The translations under genes were made by a program, and so were the position numbers. Shown in pieces: positions 19,602 through 27,910 of a DNA stretch of 64,000 bases. Position 1 is the stretch's first letter, and each line of letters starts with the position of its first letter. Below the pieces are notes generated by a model. It worked only from the letters and a program-made list of their open reading frames with translations, had not been told where the DNA came from and made no database searches. Origin of the DNA: Eubacterium sp. OM08-24 (GTDB lineage Bacteria > Bacillota > Clostridia > Oscillospirales > Acutalibacteraceae); contig NZ_QSTA01000001.1 in assembly GCF_003438075.1 (NCBI RefSeq), forward strand, positions 434,001 to 498,000, in the 5' to 3' direction.

Positions 19602-20756
19602 TTATTTATTCGGTTGAGTTTTTAATTTTTCAAATTCATTTGTGCCGGACATTTCATTTTCTTTTATAGCGTCGTCAATCCTTTTACCTTTGGTTAGGTA
19701 AGAGAACGGAGCGGAAATCAATATTGCGCCGTAATATGTAATAAATCTCCACAACAGGATTGCAGGTTTAATTTTGTTTGCAAGTCCCACAACAAAGAAA
19801 GGTCCGAAGTACATAGTAAATGCAAGTTCTGCACCGCCCGATGCACCGGGTAATGGTACAAGATTTGAGGTAAAGAGCACAAACGACTGAATGCAAATTG
19901 TATCGAGAAAACTAAGCGGTACTTGTCCATTTTCGATAGCGATGCCATGCATATCAAACGAAAGATAAACAAAGTACGGAACAGAGAGAATAGCGATTAC
20001 CTGCATTGCAACAAGTCCGTAAAGCAAGAACGTTCTTTTCTTGTTTTCATAGAGCTTTTTGTTACCTTGATGGAAAAGCTCTACCTGCTCGTTGAGAGAT
20101 TTTACCTTGTCATCGGGTTTTTTGATGAATTTTAATTTGTGCAATAGCTTATCAATGAATTTTATGAGTTTACCTGTAATTTTCGGACTGAACGATACAA
20201 CCAAAAAGAGAACTGTAACAATAGTTTGCGTCAAAAATCCGAGAATGATAAACAGGGTAGACCATATATTGGTAAAGGCGGATTTAAAATAATCAAATTT
20301 AATTATAATTGCAAGAATACTGAAAACGCCTGTAACAATTTGATAATACACAAATTTTTGCGTCATACACGCCGAGCCGAACCCGACTCCGACTTTCATT
20401 TTTGAAAGAAGATACAACTGCATAGGTTGTCCGCCGGTATTGGATGGAGTGACAGCACCGAAGAATACACCTACAAGCGCAACTTTTAGCGAATCAATAA
20501 ACCTGAAATCAGGGTATTGTGTTCTTATTAATATTTGCGTTACAAAGGTATCAATAATTATATTCATATCAAACGCTATAAGTCCTGCAATTATCCAGCC
20601 CCATATAAATCCATCGGGCGAGGACAACAGGTCAATCATACCGTTTTCAGAAACGCAGAAAAAGACTATAAGATAAAAGGTAATGCCAAGAACTATTATA
20701 TTAAAAATAAGCTTTCCGCTTATTCTAAAGCGTTTTCGCTTTTTCTCGGTGCTCAA
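19602..20756 (-). CDS. flippase-like / lysyl-PG synthase TM-domain membrane protein
   Basis: A 384-residue integral membrane protein with a basic N-terminus (EKKRKRFRISGK) and about eight hydrophobic segments. It has the AglD/MprF flippase-domain signatures: FFGAVTPSNTGGQPMQLYLL and, later, LVPLPGASGGAE. There is no C-terminal aminoacyl-transfer domain, so it cannot lysinylate lipids itself; members of this group are thought to move lipid-linked substrates across the membrane. GGAGGAGATTT precedes the ATG. Monocistronic between its own promoter and terminator. Confidence 0.88.
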   Translation of the reverse strand: MSTEKKRKRFRISGKLIFNIIVLGITFYLIVFFCVSENGMIDLLSSPDGFIWGWIIAGLIAFDMNIIIDTFVTQILIRTQYPDFRFIDSLKVALVGVFFGAVTPSNTGGQPMQLYLLSKMKVGVGFGSACMTQKFVYYQIVTGVFSILAIIIKFDYFKSAFTNIWSTLFIILGFLTQTIVTVLFLVVSFSPKITGKLIKFIDKLLHKLKFIKKPDDKVKSLNEQVELFHQGNKKLYENKKRTFLLYGLVAMQVIAILSVPYFVYLSFDMHGIAIENGQVPLSFLDTICIQSFVLFTSNLVPLPGASGGAELAFTMYFGPFFVVGLANKIKPAILLWRFITYYGAILISAPFSYLTKGKRIDDAIKENEMSGTNEFEKLKTQPNK

Positions 20757-20802
20757 GAAATCTCCTCCAAAATTTTCTATTCACAAAAATGTGTACTTTA
20801 AT

Positions 20803-20831
20803 ATAATACAATCTTTTTTCTGAAAAATCAA
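20803..20831 (-). promoter_or_regulatory. promoter of the flippase-like gene
   Basis: On the - strand: TTGATT (20826-20831), a 17-base spacer, TATTAT (20803-20808). Confidence 0.62.
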
Positions 20832-20904
20832 TTTACAATTCTGTCACTTATGCACTTTTGTTGTAAAAAATATATATTTTGCGATAATTTGTAGAATAAA
20901 GCAC

Positions 20905-20933
20905 TTGAGAATTATCAAAAACTGTGATAGAAT
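20905..20933 (+). promoter_or_regulatory. promoter of the membrane protein / CBS pair
   Basis: TTGAGA (20905-20910), a 17-base spacer, TAGAAT (20928-20933). Confidence 0.62.
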
Positions 20934-20967
20934 TAATAAAAACATATAATATATTTAGGATGATTTA

Positions 20968-21405
20968 ATGCAATTTTTTAATTTATACGGAGTACCCGTA
21001 ATTGTAATTTTATTTATTGTGTGGATGATTTTCAGAAATATTGATAAAAAATATAAGCCTCCGACAGATTCTGTGAACAGAGGATTAAAGGGATTTGAGC
21101 AAATCGGCGGCTTTGCCGTAATTTTTCTTATGGTGTGCGGATTCGGAATACAGGGTGACGGCTTTTTGTCAGATGCAATGAAAATCTTTTGGATTGTGTC
21201 AATGGTATTTTTGCTGTTGCTGCATATTTTAAGCTGCATAATGTTTTACCGCAGCAGAAACCATACATTGCATATGCTGACGGCAATTTTTCCAAGCGTG
21301 ATTTTTATTCTTACAGGTTTGCTTGAGCAAGACCCACCGCTTTTATTGTTTGCAATAGTCTTTGCAATCGGAAAAATATATATGACATCTAAGTCTGAAA
21401 TTTAA
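20968..21405 (+). CDS. small integral membrane protein of unknown function
   Basis: A 145-residue protein with four hydrophobic segments: about 5-23, 48-63, 72-94 and 103-135, the last perhaps split in two. The loop after the first (RNIDKKYKPPTDSVNRGLKG) is basic. I do not recognise the family. AGGATGATTTA ahead of the ATG is a good site. The CBS protein follows after 14 bases, so the two are cotranscribed and may act together. Confidence 0.75.
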   Translation: MQFFNLYGVPVIVILFIVWMIFRNIDKKYKPPTDSVNRGLKGFEQIGGFAVIFLMVCGFGIQGDGFLSDAMKIFWIVSMVFLLLLHILSCIMFYRSRNHTLHMLTAIFPSVIFILTGLLEQDPPLLLFAIVFAIGKIYMTSKSEI

Positions 21406-21419
21406 TTGGAGATAATAAA

Positions 21420-21824
21420 ATGAACATTGTTATGTTATTAAAGCCAAAGGAAACAGTGGCTTATATTTATGAGAACAGTACAATCAGACAGGCGCTTGAA
21501 AAGATGAAAGCCCATAGCTACACCGCTGTGCCTGTAATTGACGAGTACGGCAAATATGTCGGTACAGTCAGCGAGGGCGACTTTTTGTGGTACATAGTCG
21601 AAAAGCAAACGCAGGGAATAAAGTCGCAGGAAAAATATTTTGTGCGTGACCTTATTCGTACCGATTTTAACCCGTCTGTAAAAATCAGCGTTGATATGAA
21701 AGAGCTTTACGAAAGAGCCTTAAATCAGAACTTTATTCCCGTTACAGATGATTCGGGAGTTTTCATAGGTATTGTTACCCGTAAGGATTTAATCAGCCAC
21801 TTTGTTGACAAAAGCAGGCTGTGA
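21420..21824 (+). CDS. two-CBS-domain protein
   Basis: A 134-residue stand-alone Bateman module: the first CBS runs about 8-60 (STIRQALEKMKAHSYTAVPV, then GTVSEGDFLWY), the second about 75-130 (FIPVTDDSGVFIGIVTRKDL). Such proteins bind adenine nucleotides or related ligands and usually control a partner; no output domain is attached. GGAG precedes the ATG. The upstream membrane protein is the obvious candidate partner. Confidence 0.9.
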   Translation: MNIVMLLKPKETVAYIYENSTIRQALEKMKAHSYTAVPVIDEYGKYVGTVSEGDFLWYIVEKQTQGIKSQEKYFVRDLIRTDFNPSVKISVDMKELYERALNQNFIPVTDDSGVFIGIVTRKDLISHFVDKSRL

Positions 21825-21860
21825 GCGACTGCCTGCTGATTTAAGATATTTCTGCATACA

Positions 21861-21895
21861 AAAGACCTCCGTTTGTTGCGGAGGTCTTTGTTTTG
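21861..21895. terminator. bidirectional terminator
   Basis: AAAGACCTCCG pairs with CGGAGGTCTTT, then a T-rich tail; placed between convergent CBS and thioesterase genes. Confidence 0.82.
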
Positions 21896-22315
21896 TTATT
21901 TTTCTAAAAGATTTTTAAGCGTTTCAAAAAGCGCTGAGTCGGCCTTTTTAATCGGCATAGGTTTGTTTGAGCGGTTTACACAGCAATGCGTGGTTCTGCC
22001 TGTTGTTGCGAGAATATCGGAATCGGCAAATCTGATTTCGTATTCAAATTCTATCTTTGCAGCCGACAGATTTGTCAGCTTTGTTGTAATGTAAACCTTA
22101 TCGTCAAATTTCAGAGGAATAATGTACTTTGCGTATGCGTCAACAACGGCAATAGAAACACCTTTATCCTCAAGTGCTCTTACATCGCAACCGATCTGCT
22201 CCATAAAGTTACATCGAGCCTCTTCAAAAAATCTGATATAATTCGAATGGTGAACAATGCTCATCATATCGGTTTCATAGTAATTGATTCTTCTTGAATA
22301 TGGTTTTATCTGCAA
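21896..22315 (-). CDS. acyl-CoA thioesterase, hotdog fold (YbgC/FcbC type)
   Basis: A 139-residue single-hotdog thioesterase. YYETDMMSIVHHSNYIRFFEEAR is the 4-hydroxybenzoyl-CoA thioesterase signature with the catalytic Asp (ETDMM) and following His pair. The natural acyl group is not predictable. It is the last gene of an operon with an acyl-CoA ligase and a ketosynthase, starting 11 bases after the ligase, which suggests it releases or edits acyl chains made or activated by those two. Confidence 0.9.
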   Translation of the reverse strand: MQIKPYSRRINYYETDMMSIVHHSNYIRFFEEARCNFMEQIGCDVRALEDKGVSIAVVDAYAKYIIPLKFDDKVYITTKLTNLSAAKIEFEYEIRFADSDILATTGRTTHCCVNRSNKPMPIKKADSALFETLKNLLEK

Positions 22316-22326
22316 AAAATCACCCT

Positions 22327-23988
22327 TTATTTTTTTATAAGCAAACCGTTTTTCAAATCTTCCTTAGCCTGTTGTCTTATTTTAAAGTGCTGTTTTTTAC
22401 CTGTTGCTGTGTGCGGCAATTCTGTCACAAAGCGGTAATATCTCGGTGCCTGATACTTTGAAATGTCAGGGGAATTTGCGCAAAATTCAAAAAGCTCCTT
22501 GACAGTAAGGCTTTCGTCCACGGGAATAACATAGGCTGCAACGCTTTCGCCGCGAACACTGTCAGGCACACCGGTTACTATACATTCCGAAACTTTAGGG
22601 TGCTTATTGATAGCCTCTTCGATTCTTGCAGGGTAGATATTTTCGCCCTTGCTGATAATCATATCATCTTTTCTGCCCGAAATTGTGATAAATTGATTTT
22701 CATCCCAAGTGCCTACATCGCCTGTGTACATCCAACCGTCGGCAAATTTATCCTTTGTGGCTTTTTCGTTGCCTACATAGCAATAGGTTGTCTTACCGGG
22801 GCACTTAATAATTATTTCGCCCTCTGTCTTGCCGTCACAAGGAACCGTATCATCGGGATTTGCTTTTCCCTCATCGTAAACATTTACGATTCTTACCTCA
22901 TCATCGGTACATGAACGACCTGCGGAACCTGACATTTCAGGTAAATCATACGGGCGTAAAAATGTGTTCCAAAAAGATTCTGTTGTGCCGTAGCCGTTAA
23001 AAATATTAGGTGTAAGCACATTCTGAAAACGAATACAAGCCTCTTTTTCAAGCGGACTGCCCATAGTTATTATACCCTTTAAAGAAGAAATATTCTTAGG
23101 GTACTTTTCCTGTCGGCTTGCAAGCAGAGTGAGAATTGACGGTACACCTGTTATAAAAGTAATCTTATTGCTATCTACATATTCAAGGCAGGTCTTAGGG
23201 TTAAAATTACGCATAATTACAATACATCCGCCTACATACAAAGTAGGGGTAGGACCGCCCGAATGTAAACCGCCACGGTGGAACCACGGCGTCATATTCA
23301 TTGTAATGTCGGTAGGGTTGAGTGGGAAATGCATAATTACATCGTGTGCCGAAAGCACTTCGTTTACATTGTTGAGCGGAACGCCCTTTGGTGTGCCTGT
23401 TGTGCCCGAAGTCTGCAAACGGACAACTTCGTCATATATATGCGGTCCAAAATCAACAGGCGGATTTTCGTCTGAGGCATTTTTTATATAGTCCTCAAAA
23501 AGAATATGTCCCTGCGGAAGTTCAATATCCTTGCCTGTGTTGTTTACGGCGATAATTACCTTTGGAGTATGAGAAGTGATTTCAAGAGCCTTTACAACGG
23601 TATCAAGGATTTCTGCATCATACACATATACAGCAGGTTTGTTGTGACCGATGATTTCCGCTGTTTCGCCCGGAGAAAGATTAAAGTTTGCGGGATTGCC
23701 GATAGCGCCGAGCTTTTGCGGTGCTATATATCCAAGCAAAAATTGTGTAGAGTTAAAAAGCTGCATAAATACAATATCGCCTTTTTTAACACCGTCTGCT
23801 TTCATGGCATTTGCAAACTTATTTGCAGCTGTGTTTAATTCTGTATATGTCCACTTTATGTTGCGGGCAGGGTCAATAACAGCTGTTCTATTGCCAAAAC
23901 GGCGAACATTTCTCATAAAGCCGTTAAGCCATGTAAATTCGCTTTCAAATGTTTTTACAAACATATCTGAATCATAAGTAAACTGCAT
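22327..23988 (-). CDS. AMP-forming acyl-CoA synthetase
   Basis: ANL-superfamily ligase that adenylates a carboxylic acid and loads it on CoA; 553 residues. P-loop motif LQTSGTTGTPKGVPL, A5 motif YGTTESFW, A7 TGDVGTWDENQ, A8 hinge GRKDDMIISKGENIYPARIEE, and the catalytic lysine in TATGKKQHFK are all present, so it should be active. The chain length cannot be told; the motif spacing suits medium or long fatty acids. AAGGAGAAATTT precedes the ATG. Middle gene of the ketosynthase-ligase-thioesterase operon. Confidence 0.92.
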   Translation of the reverse strand: MQFTYDSDMFVKTFESEFTWLNGFMRNVRRFGNRTAVIDPARNIKWTYTELNTAANKFANAMKADGVKKGDIVFMQLFNSTQFLLGYIAPQKLGAIGNPANFNLSPGETAEIIGHNKPAVYVYDAEILDTVVKALEITSHTPKVIIAVNNTGKDIELPQGHILFEDYIKNASDENPPVDFGPHIYDEVVRLQTSGTTGTPKGVPLNNVNEVLSAHDVIMHFPLNPTDITMNMTPWFHRGGLHSGGPTPTLYVGGCIVIMRNFNPKTCLEYVDSNKITFITGVPSILTLLASRQEKYPKNISSLKGIITMGSPLEKEACIRFQNVLTPNIFNGYGTTESFWNTFLRPYDLPEMSGSAGRSCTDDEVRIVNVYDEGKANPDDTVPCDGKTEGEIIIKCPGKTTYCYVGNEKATKDKFADGWMYTGDVGTWDENQFITISGRKDDMIISKGENIYPARIEEAINKHPKVSECIVTGVPDSVRGESVAAYVIPVDESLTVKELFEFCANSPDISKYQAPRYYRFVTELPHTATGKKQHFKIRQQAKEDLKNGLLIKK

Positions 23989-24014
23989 AAATTTCTCCTT
24001 TATATCGGTAGGGA

Positions 24015-25241
24015 TTATCCCTTGTATCTGCCTACAATAATACTTGAATTCTGTCCACCGAAGCCAAATGCGTTTGACATAGCATAATCTATTTCGGCTT
24101 TCTTTGCTGTGTTAGCGACAAAGTCTATTCCGCTGCACTCGGGGTCAACTTCATTTAAGTTGATTGTCGGCGGAATTACTCCTGTTTCAATAGCTTTTAC
24201 GCAGGTAATAACCTCTGTGATGCCGCCTGCGCCCATCATATGACCTGTTGCGCCCTTTGTTGAGCTTACATATGGGAGCTTGTCACCAAATACATTTTTG
24301 ATAGACGCTGTTTCAACTGTGTCGCCTTTGTTGGTAGCTGTGCCGTGAGCGTTTACATAACCTATCTGTGATGTGTCGATATTTGCCTGTGCAATAGCCT
24401 GTTTCATACAAGCAATAGCGCCTCTTCCTTCCGGATGCGGAGCTGTTACATGGTAAGCGTCATCTGTGTTGCCACAGCCGAGAACTTCGCCGTAAATCTT
24501 TGCGCCTCTTGCAAGTGCGTGCTCCTCGGTTTCGAGAAGAAGCGCACCGCCGCCCTCTCCGATTACAAAACCGTCACGGGTAACATCAAAAGGTCTGCTT
24601 GCGGTAGCAGGGGAGTCGTTTCTGCGTGAAAGTGCCTTTGCGTTTGCAAGCGAATAAATTACGAGCGGGCAGAGAACTGACTCCGCACCGACAGCGAGCA
24701 TTACATCGGCTTTGTCTGTCTGTATACACATACAAGCTGTGTTGATTGCATCGCCGCCCGATGAACAAGCTGTGCTTACGGTAAAGCTCGGACCTTGAAT
24801 ATTGTGGTCGATTGCGATATTTGCAGCGGCAATGTTGCCGAGAATTTTAGGAATAAATCTCGGGCCTACCTTTTTATGTGCAGCGCCCGAAAGTGCGTCT
24901 TGAGTAAACGCAATTGTAGCAATGCCGTTCATAGCTGTACCCATTACAATACCTGTGCGTTCAGGTTCAATTTCAAGGTTGCTCTGCTTTAAAGCCTCCT
25001 CTGCAGCAATATATGCATACTGCATAAACGGATCCGTTTTTCTGATTAAGTCTTTCGGCATATAATCCGACGGGTTAAAATTCTTTACTTCGCCTGCAAT
25101 CTGAACCGCAAGTTCAGATGCGTCAAAGCTCTTGATAGTGTCTATACCCGACACGCCTGCTGTAATGTTTTCCCAGTAAGTATCTACACCAATGCCGATA
25201 GGTGTAACTGCGCCCATACCTGTAATAACTATTTTTTTCAT
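24015..25241 (-). CDS. fabF: beta-ketoacyl-ACP synthase II-type ketosynthase
   Basis: Condensing enzyme that extends acyl chains by two carbons. With the ATG at 25241 (MKKIVITGMGAVTPIG; AGGAG ahead) it is 408 residues. The triad is Cys159 (TVSTACSSGGDA), His in AHGTATNKGD and His in GATGHMMGAGG. It is first in an operon with an acyl-CoA ligase and a thioesterase and has no ACP, ketoreductase or FabD beside it. It may therefore serve a side pathway rather than bulk fatty acid synthesis; FabF is still the best family name. Confidence 0.92.
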   Translation of the reverse strand: MKKIVITGMGAVTPIGIGVDTYWENITAGVSGIDTIKSFDASELAVQIAGEVKNFNPSDYMPKDLIRKTDPFMQYAYIAAEEALKQSNLEIEPERTGIVMGTAMNGIATIAFTQDALSGAAHKKVGPRFIPKILGNIAAANIAIDHNIQGPSFTVSTACSSGGDAINTACMCIQTDKADVMLAVGAESVLCPLVIYSLANAKALSRRNDSPATASRPFDVTRDGFVIGEGGGALLLETEEHALARGAKIYGEVLGCGNTDDAYHVTAPHPEGRGAIACMKQAIAQANIDTSQIGYVNAHGTATNKGDTVETASIKNVFGDKLPYVSSTKGATGHMMGAGGITEVITCVKAIETGVIPPTINLNEVDPECSGIDFVANTAKKAEIDYAMSNAFGFGGQNSSIIVGRYKG

Positions 25242-25294
25242 AACTGCTCCTTGCCGCATAATTATTTATAGTATTTGATTATTATTTGATTTTT

Positions 25295-25308
25295 GCATAC
25301 TATTATGC
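25295..25308. promoter_or_regulatory. dyad in the fabF leader, possible LysR site
   Basis: GCATA and TATGC arms around CTAT, just downstream of the predicted fabF transcription start and upstream of the divergent LysR gene. A plausible regulator site by position only. Confidence 0.35.
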
Positions 25309-25317
25309 TATACTCAA

Positions 25318-25346
25318 ATTATAGCAGAAAGGAAAGAATTGGTCAA
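25318..25346 (-). promoter_or_regulatory. promoter of the fabF-ligase-thioesterase operon
   Basis: On the - strand: TTGACC (25341-25346), a 17-base spacer, TATAAT (25318-25323). Confidence 0.7.
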
Positions 25347-25470
25347 CTAAAGTTTTAATGTAATTATTTATCGATTTTGACTTATTTATTCACTTCCTGC
25401 ATAACAAGGTACAATTAGTGAAAACTTACAGTACAAAAATAATATCCGCTTTTGAAAGGAGTGTTTATTT

Positions 25471-26379
25471 ATGGACATAAGTCAGTTAAAATGTTTTATT
25501 TCGGTTGCTCGCACACTTAATTTTTCTGAGGCGGCAAGGCGCAACTATGTTTCGCAATCCACCGTCAGCCGATATATTATTGACCTTGAAAAAGAATTTG
25601 GCGTACAGCTTTTTATACGCTCACATAGAGATGTTTTGCTTACGGACGAGGGCAAAACCCTTTTGCCGTATGCAATAGAAATTGTTGACACGCTTGCTAA
25701 AGCTACCTCTATAATTAAGCAAATGCACGAAGGGGGCAAGGGCAGAATTACCGTTGCCTGCGATCAAACCTCTTTTTCTTTTCCCACAAAATGTATAAAG
25801 GAATTTCGCAAACGCTATCCCGACATTACAGTTGATGTAAAGTCGCTTGACTGCTCAGGTAACGGCAATGTGCTTGGCGGCGACTATGACTTTTGCTTTA
25901 TGCCAAGAGATATGCTGCCCGAAAGCTCATCTGTTGAGTCGATAGTTACCCATAGCGAACAGCTTTTTGTGATAGTCGATTCAACGAGTAAACTCGCAAG
26001 AAGAAAAGAAATTTCGCTTTCCGACCTTTCGGATAAAAAGCTTGTACTTCTTTCAGAAAATATTACTCCTATACTTTATATGGAGATAATGGATTTATAC
26101 CGCACATTTCACATTGCGCCGAATGTTGCAAATACATTTGACGATGTAAAGAGTATGTATATGGCTGTGGCGGCAGGAATGGGAATTTCGATTGTACCAA
26201 GCTCGCTGCTCAATTTTTCATCCGACAAAAGCTGTGCGAGTATACCGCTTACAGACGCAGACACGAGTATTTCATATGTAATGGCATGGAATAAATCTGT
26301 GGCAAACCCTGTTTCAAAGCATTTTCTTGAACTTGTAAAGGAATACGCAAACGATGTGGATAACATTTACGGGTTGTAA
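25471..26379 (+). CDS. LysR-family transcriptional regulator
   Basis: A 302-residue regulator with the N-terminal winged HTH of the LysR family (LKCFISVARTLNFSEAARRN, then VSQSTVSRYIIDLEKEFG) and a periplasmic-binding-like effector domain from about residue 90. GAAAGGAGTG precedes the ATG. It is divergent from the ketosynthase operon with about 230 bases between, the usual arrangement for a LysR protein that controls its neighbour. The ligand is unknown; an acyl-CoA or acid is a guess from context. Confidence 0.92.
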   Translation: MDISQLKCFISVARTLNFSEAARRNYVSQSTVSRYIIDLEKEFGVQLFIRSHRDVLLTDEGKTLLPYAIEIVDTLAKATSIIKQMHEGGKGRITVACDQTSFSFPTKCIKEFRKRYPDITVDVKSLDCSGNGNVLGGDYDFCFMPRDMLPESSSVESIVTHSEQLFVIVDSTSKLARRKEISLSDLSDKKLVLLSENITPILYMEIMDLYRTFHIAPNVANTFDDVKSMYMAVAAGMGISIVPSSLLNFSSDKSCASIPLTDADTSISYVMAWNKSVANPVSKHFLELVKEYANDVDNIYGL

Positions 26380-26466
26380 TGTGATAGTATTGTGAATATA
26401 CATAATAAAATATGTGAAGTAACAAAAACTTTTCTATAATTTCACATAAATTTTACTTAAAAACCC

Positions 26467-26495
26467 TTTACATTGGAAATAAAAGGTGTTATAAT
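26467..26495 (+). promoter_or_regulatory. promoter of the alcohol dehydrogenase gene
   Basis: TTTACA (26467-26472), a 17-base spacer, TATAAT (26490-26495). Confidence 0.7.
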
Positions 26496-26547
26496 AGCCT
26501 TAGTCAAAGGGAAAATGACTAATATTTCCTGATAGGGGGACATAATA

Positions 26548-27759
26548 ATGTACAGATTCACATTACCGAGAGATCTTTATCACGGTGAAGATGCTCTTTC
26601 AAGTTTAAAAACACTCGAAGGCAAAAAAGCAATTGTAGTAGTTGGCGGCGGCTCAATGAAACGCAACGGTTTCCTTGACAAGGCTGTTGACTATTTAAAA
26701 GAGGCAGGCATGGAAGTTAAGCTCTTTGAGGGCGTTGAGCCGGACCCATCTGTTGACACAGTTATGAAAGGCGCAGCTGTTATGAGAGAGTTTGAGCCTG
26801 ACTGGATTGTTGCAATGGGCGGTGGCTCACCGATTGACGCTGCAAAGGCTATGTGGGCTTTCTATGAGTATCCTGAAATCACATTTGAGGATCTTATTAC
26901 TCCGTTCAGCTTCCCTAAATTAAGACAGAAAGCTAAATTCTGTGCTATTCCGTCAACTTCGGGTACAGCAACAGAGGTTACAGCTTTCTCAGTAATTACA
27001 GATTATGAAAAGGGCATCAAGTATCCGCTTGCTGACTTCAACATCACTCCTGATGTAGCTATTGTAGATCCGTCACTTGCTGAAACAATGCCTAAAAAGC
27101 TTACAGCTCATACAGGTATGGACGCAATGACTCATGCTATTGAGGCATATGTATCTACTCTTAACTGTGACTATACAGACGCACTTGCACTCCACGCAAT
27201 CAAGATGATTCACAATGATCTTAAAAAGTCTTATGACGGTGATATGGCTGCTCGTGATGCTATGCACAATGCTCAGTGTCTTGCAGGTATGGCATTCTCA
27301 AATGCTCTCCTCGGTATTGTTCATTCAATGGCTCATAAGACAGGCGCTGCATTCTCAGGCGGTCACATTATTCATGGCTGTGCAAACGCTATGTACCTTC
27401 CTAAGGTAATTAAATATAATTCAAAAGACGCTACTGCTGCTGAGCGTTATGCTCAGATTGCAAAGTTCATTGACCTTAAGGGCGACACAACAGAAGAACT
27501 TGTTGATGCACTTATTGCAGAGCTCCGCTCAATGAATGATCAGCTTGATATTCCGCAGGCTATCAAGAACTACGGCCCGGGCGGCGTAAAGGCTGATGTA
27601 AGCATTATTGACGAAAAAGAGTTTATGGATAAGCTTGCTGAAACAGCTAAAAACGCTATTGCAGACGCTTGCACAGGCTCTAACCCTCGTCAGCCAAGTC
27701 AGGAAGAAATGGAGAAACTTCTCAAGGCTTGCTACTATGACCTCGACATTGATTTCTGA
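26548..27759 (+). CDS. iron-containing (group III) alcohol dehydrogenase
   Basis: A 403-residue NAD(P)-dependent Fe-dehydrogenase, probably reducing aldehydes to alcohols in fermentation. GGGSMKRNG and GGGSPIDAAKAMW bind the nucleotide; metal ligands lie in TGMDAMTHAIEAYVS (Asp and His) and HSMAHKTGAAFSGGHIIHG (His residues). Codon bias is strong, like that of gdhA, so it is probably highly expressed. GGGGG sits ahead of the ATG. Single gene. Butanol-, ethanol- or propanediol-type substrates cannot be separated from sequence. Confidence 0.92.
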   Translation: MYRFTLPRDLYHGEDALSSLKTLEGKKAIVVVGGGSMKRNGFLDKAVDYLKEAGMEVKLFEGVEPDPSVDTVMKGAAVMREFEPDWIVAMGGGSPIDAAKAMWAFYEYPEITFEDLITPFSFPKLRQKAKFCAIPSTSGTATEVTAFSVITDYEKGIKYPLADFNITPDVAIVDPSLAETMPKKLTAHTGMDAMTHAIEAYVSTLNCDYTDALALHAIKMIHNDLKKSYDGDMAARDAMHNAQCLAGMAFSNALLGIVHSMAHKTGAAFSGGHIIHGCANAMYLPKVIKYNSKDATAAERYAQIAKFIDLKGDTTEELVDALIAELRSMNDQLDIPQAIKNYGPGGVKADVSIIDEKEFMDKLAETAKNAIADACTGSNPRQPSQEEMEKLLKACYYDLDIDF

Positions 27760-27869
27760 TTATAATTTATAACAGATTTCGTGTAGAATAAATTTATCTT
27801 TATCTTTTTATACTTATTTTCCTTTTAATTCCTTTGTTTTTATTATTTTTGTTTTCATTTGATAACCTC

Positions 27870-27910
27870 AAAACCTGCCCTTACATATTGCAAGGGCAGG
27901 TTTTCTGTTT
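27870..27910. terminator. terminator between alcohol dehydrogenase and feoB
   Basis: AAAACCTGCCCTT pairs with AAGGGCAGGTTTT; T-rich on both strands, so it can serve both convergent genes. Confidence 0.8.
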
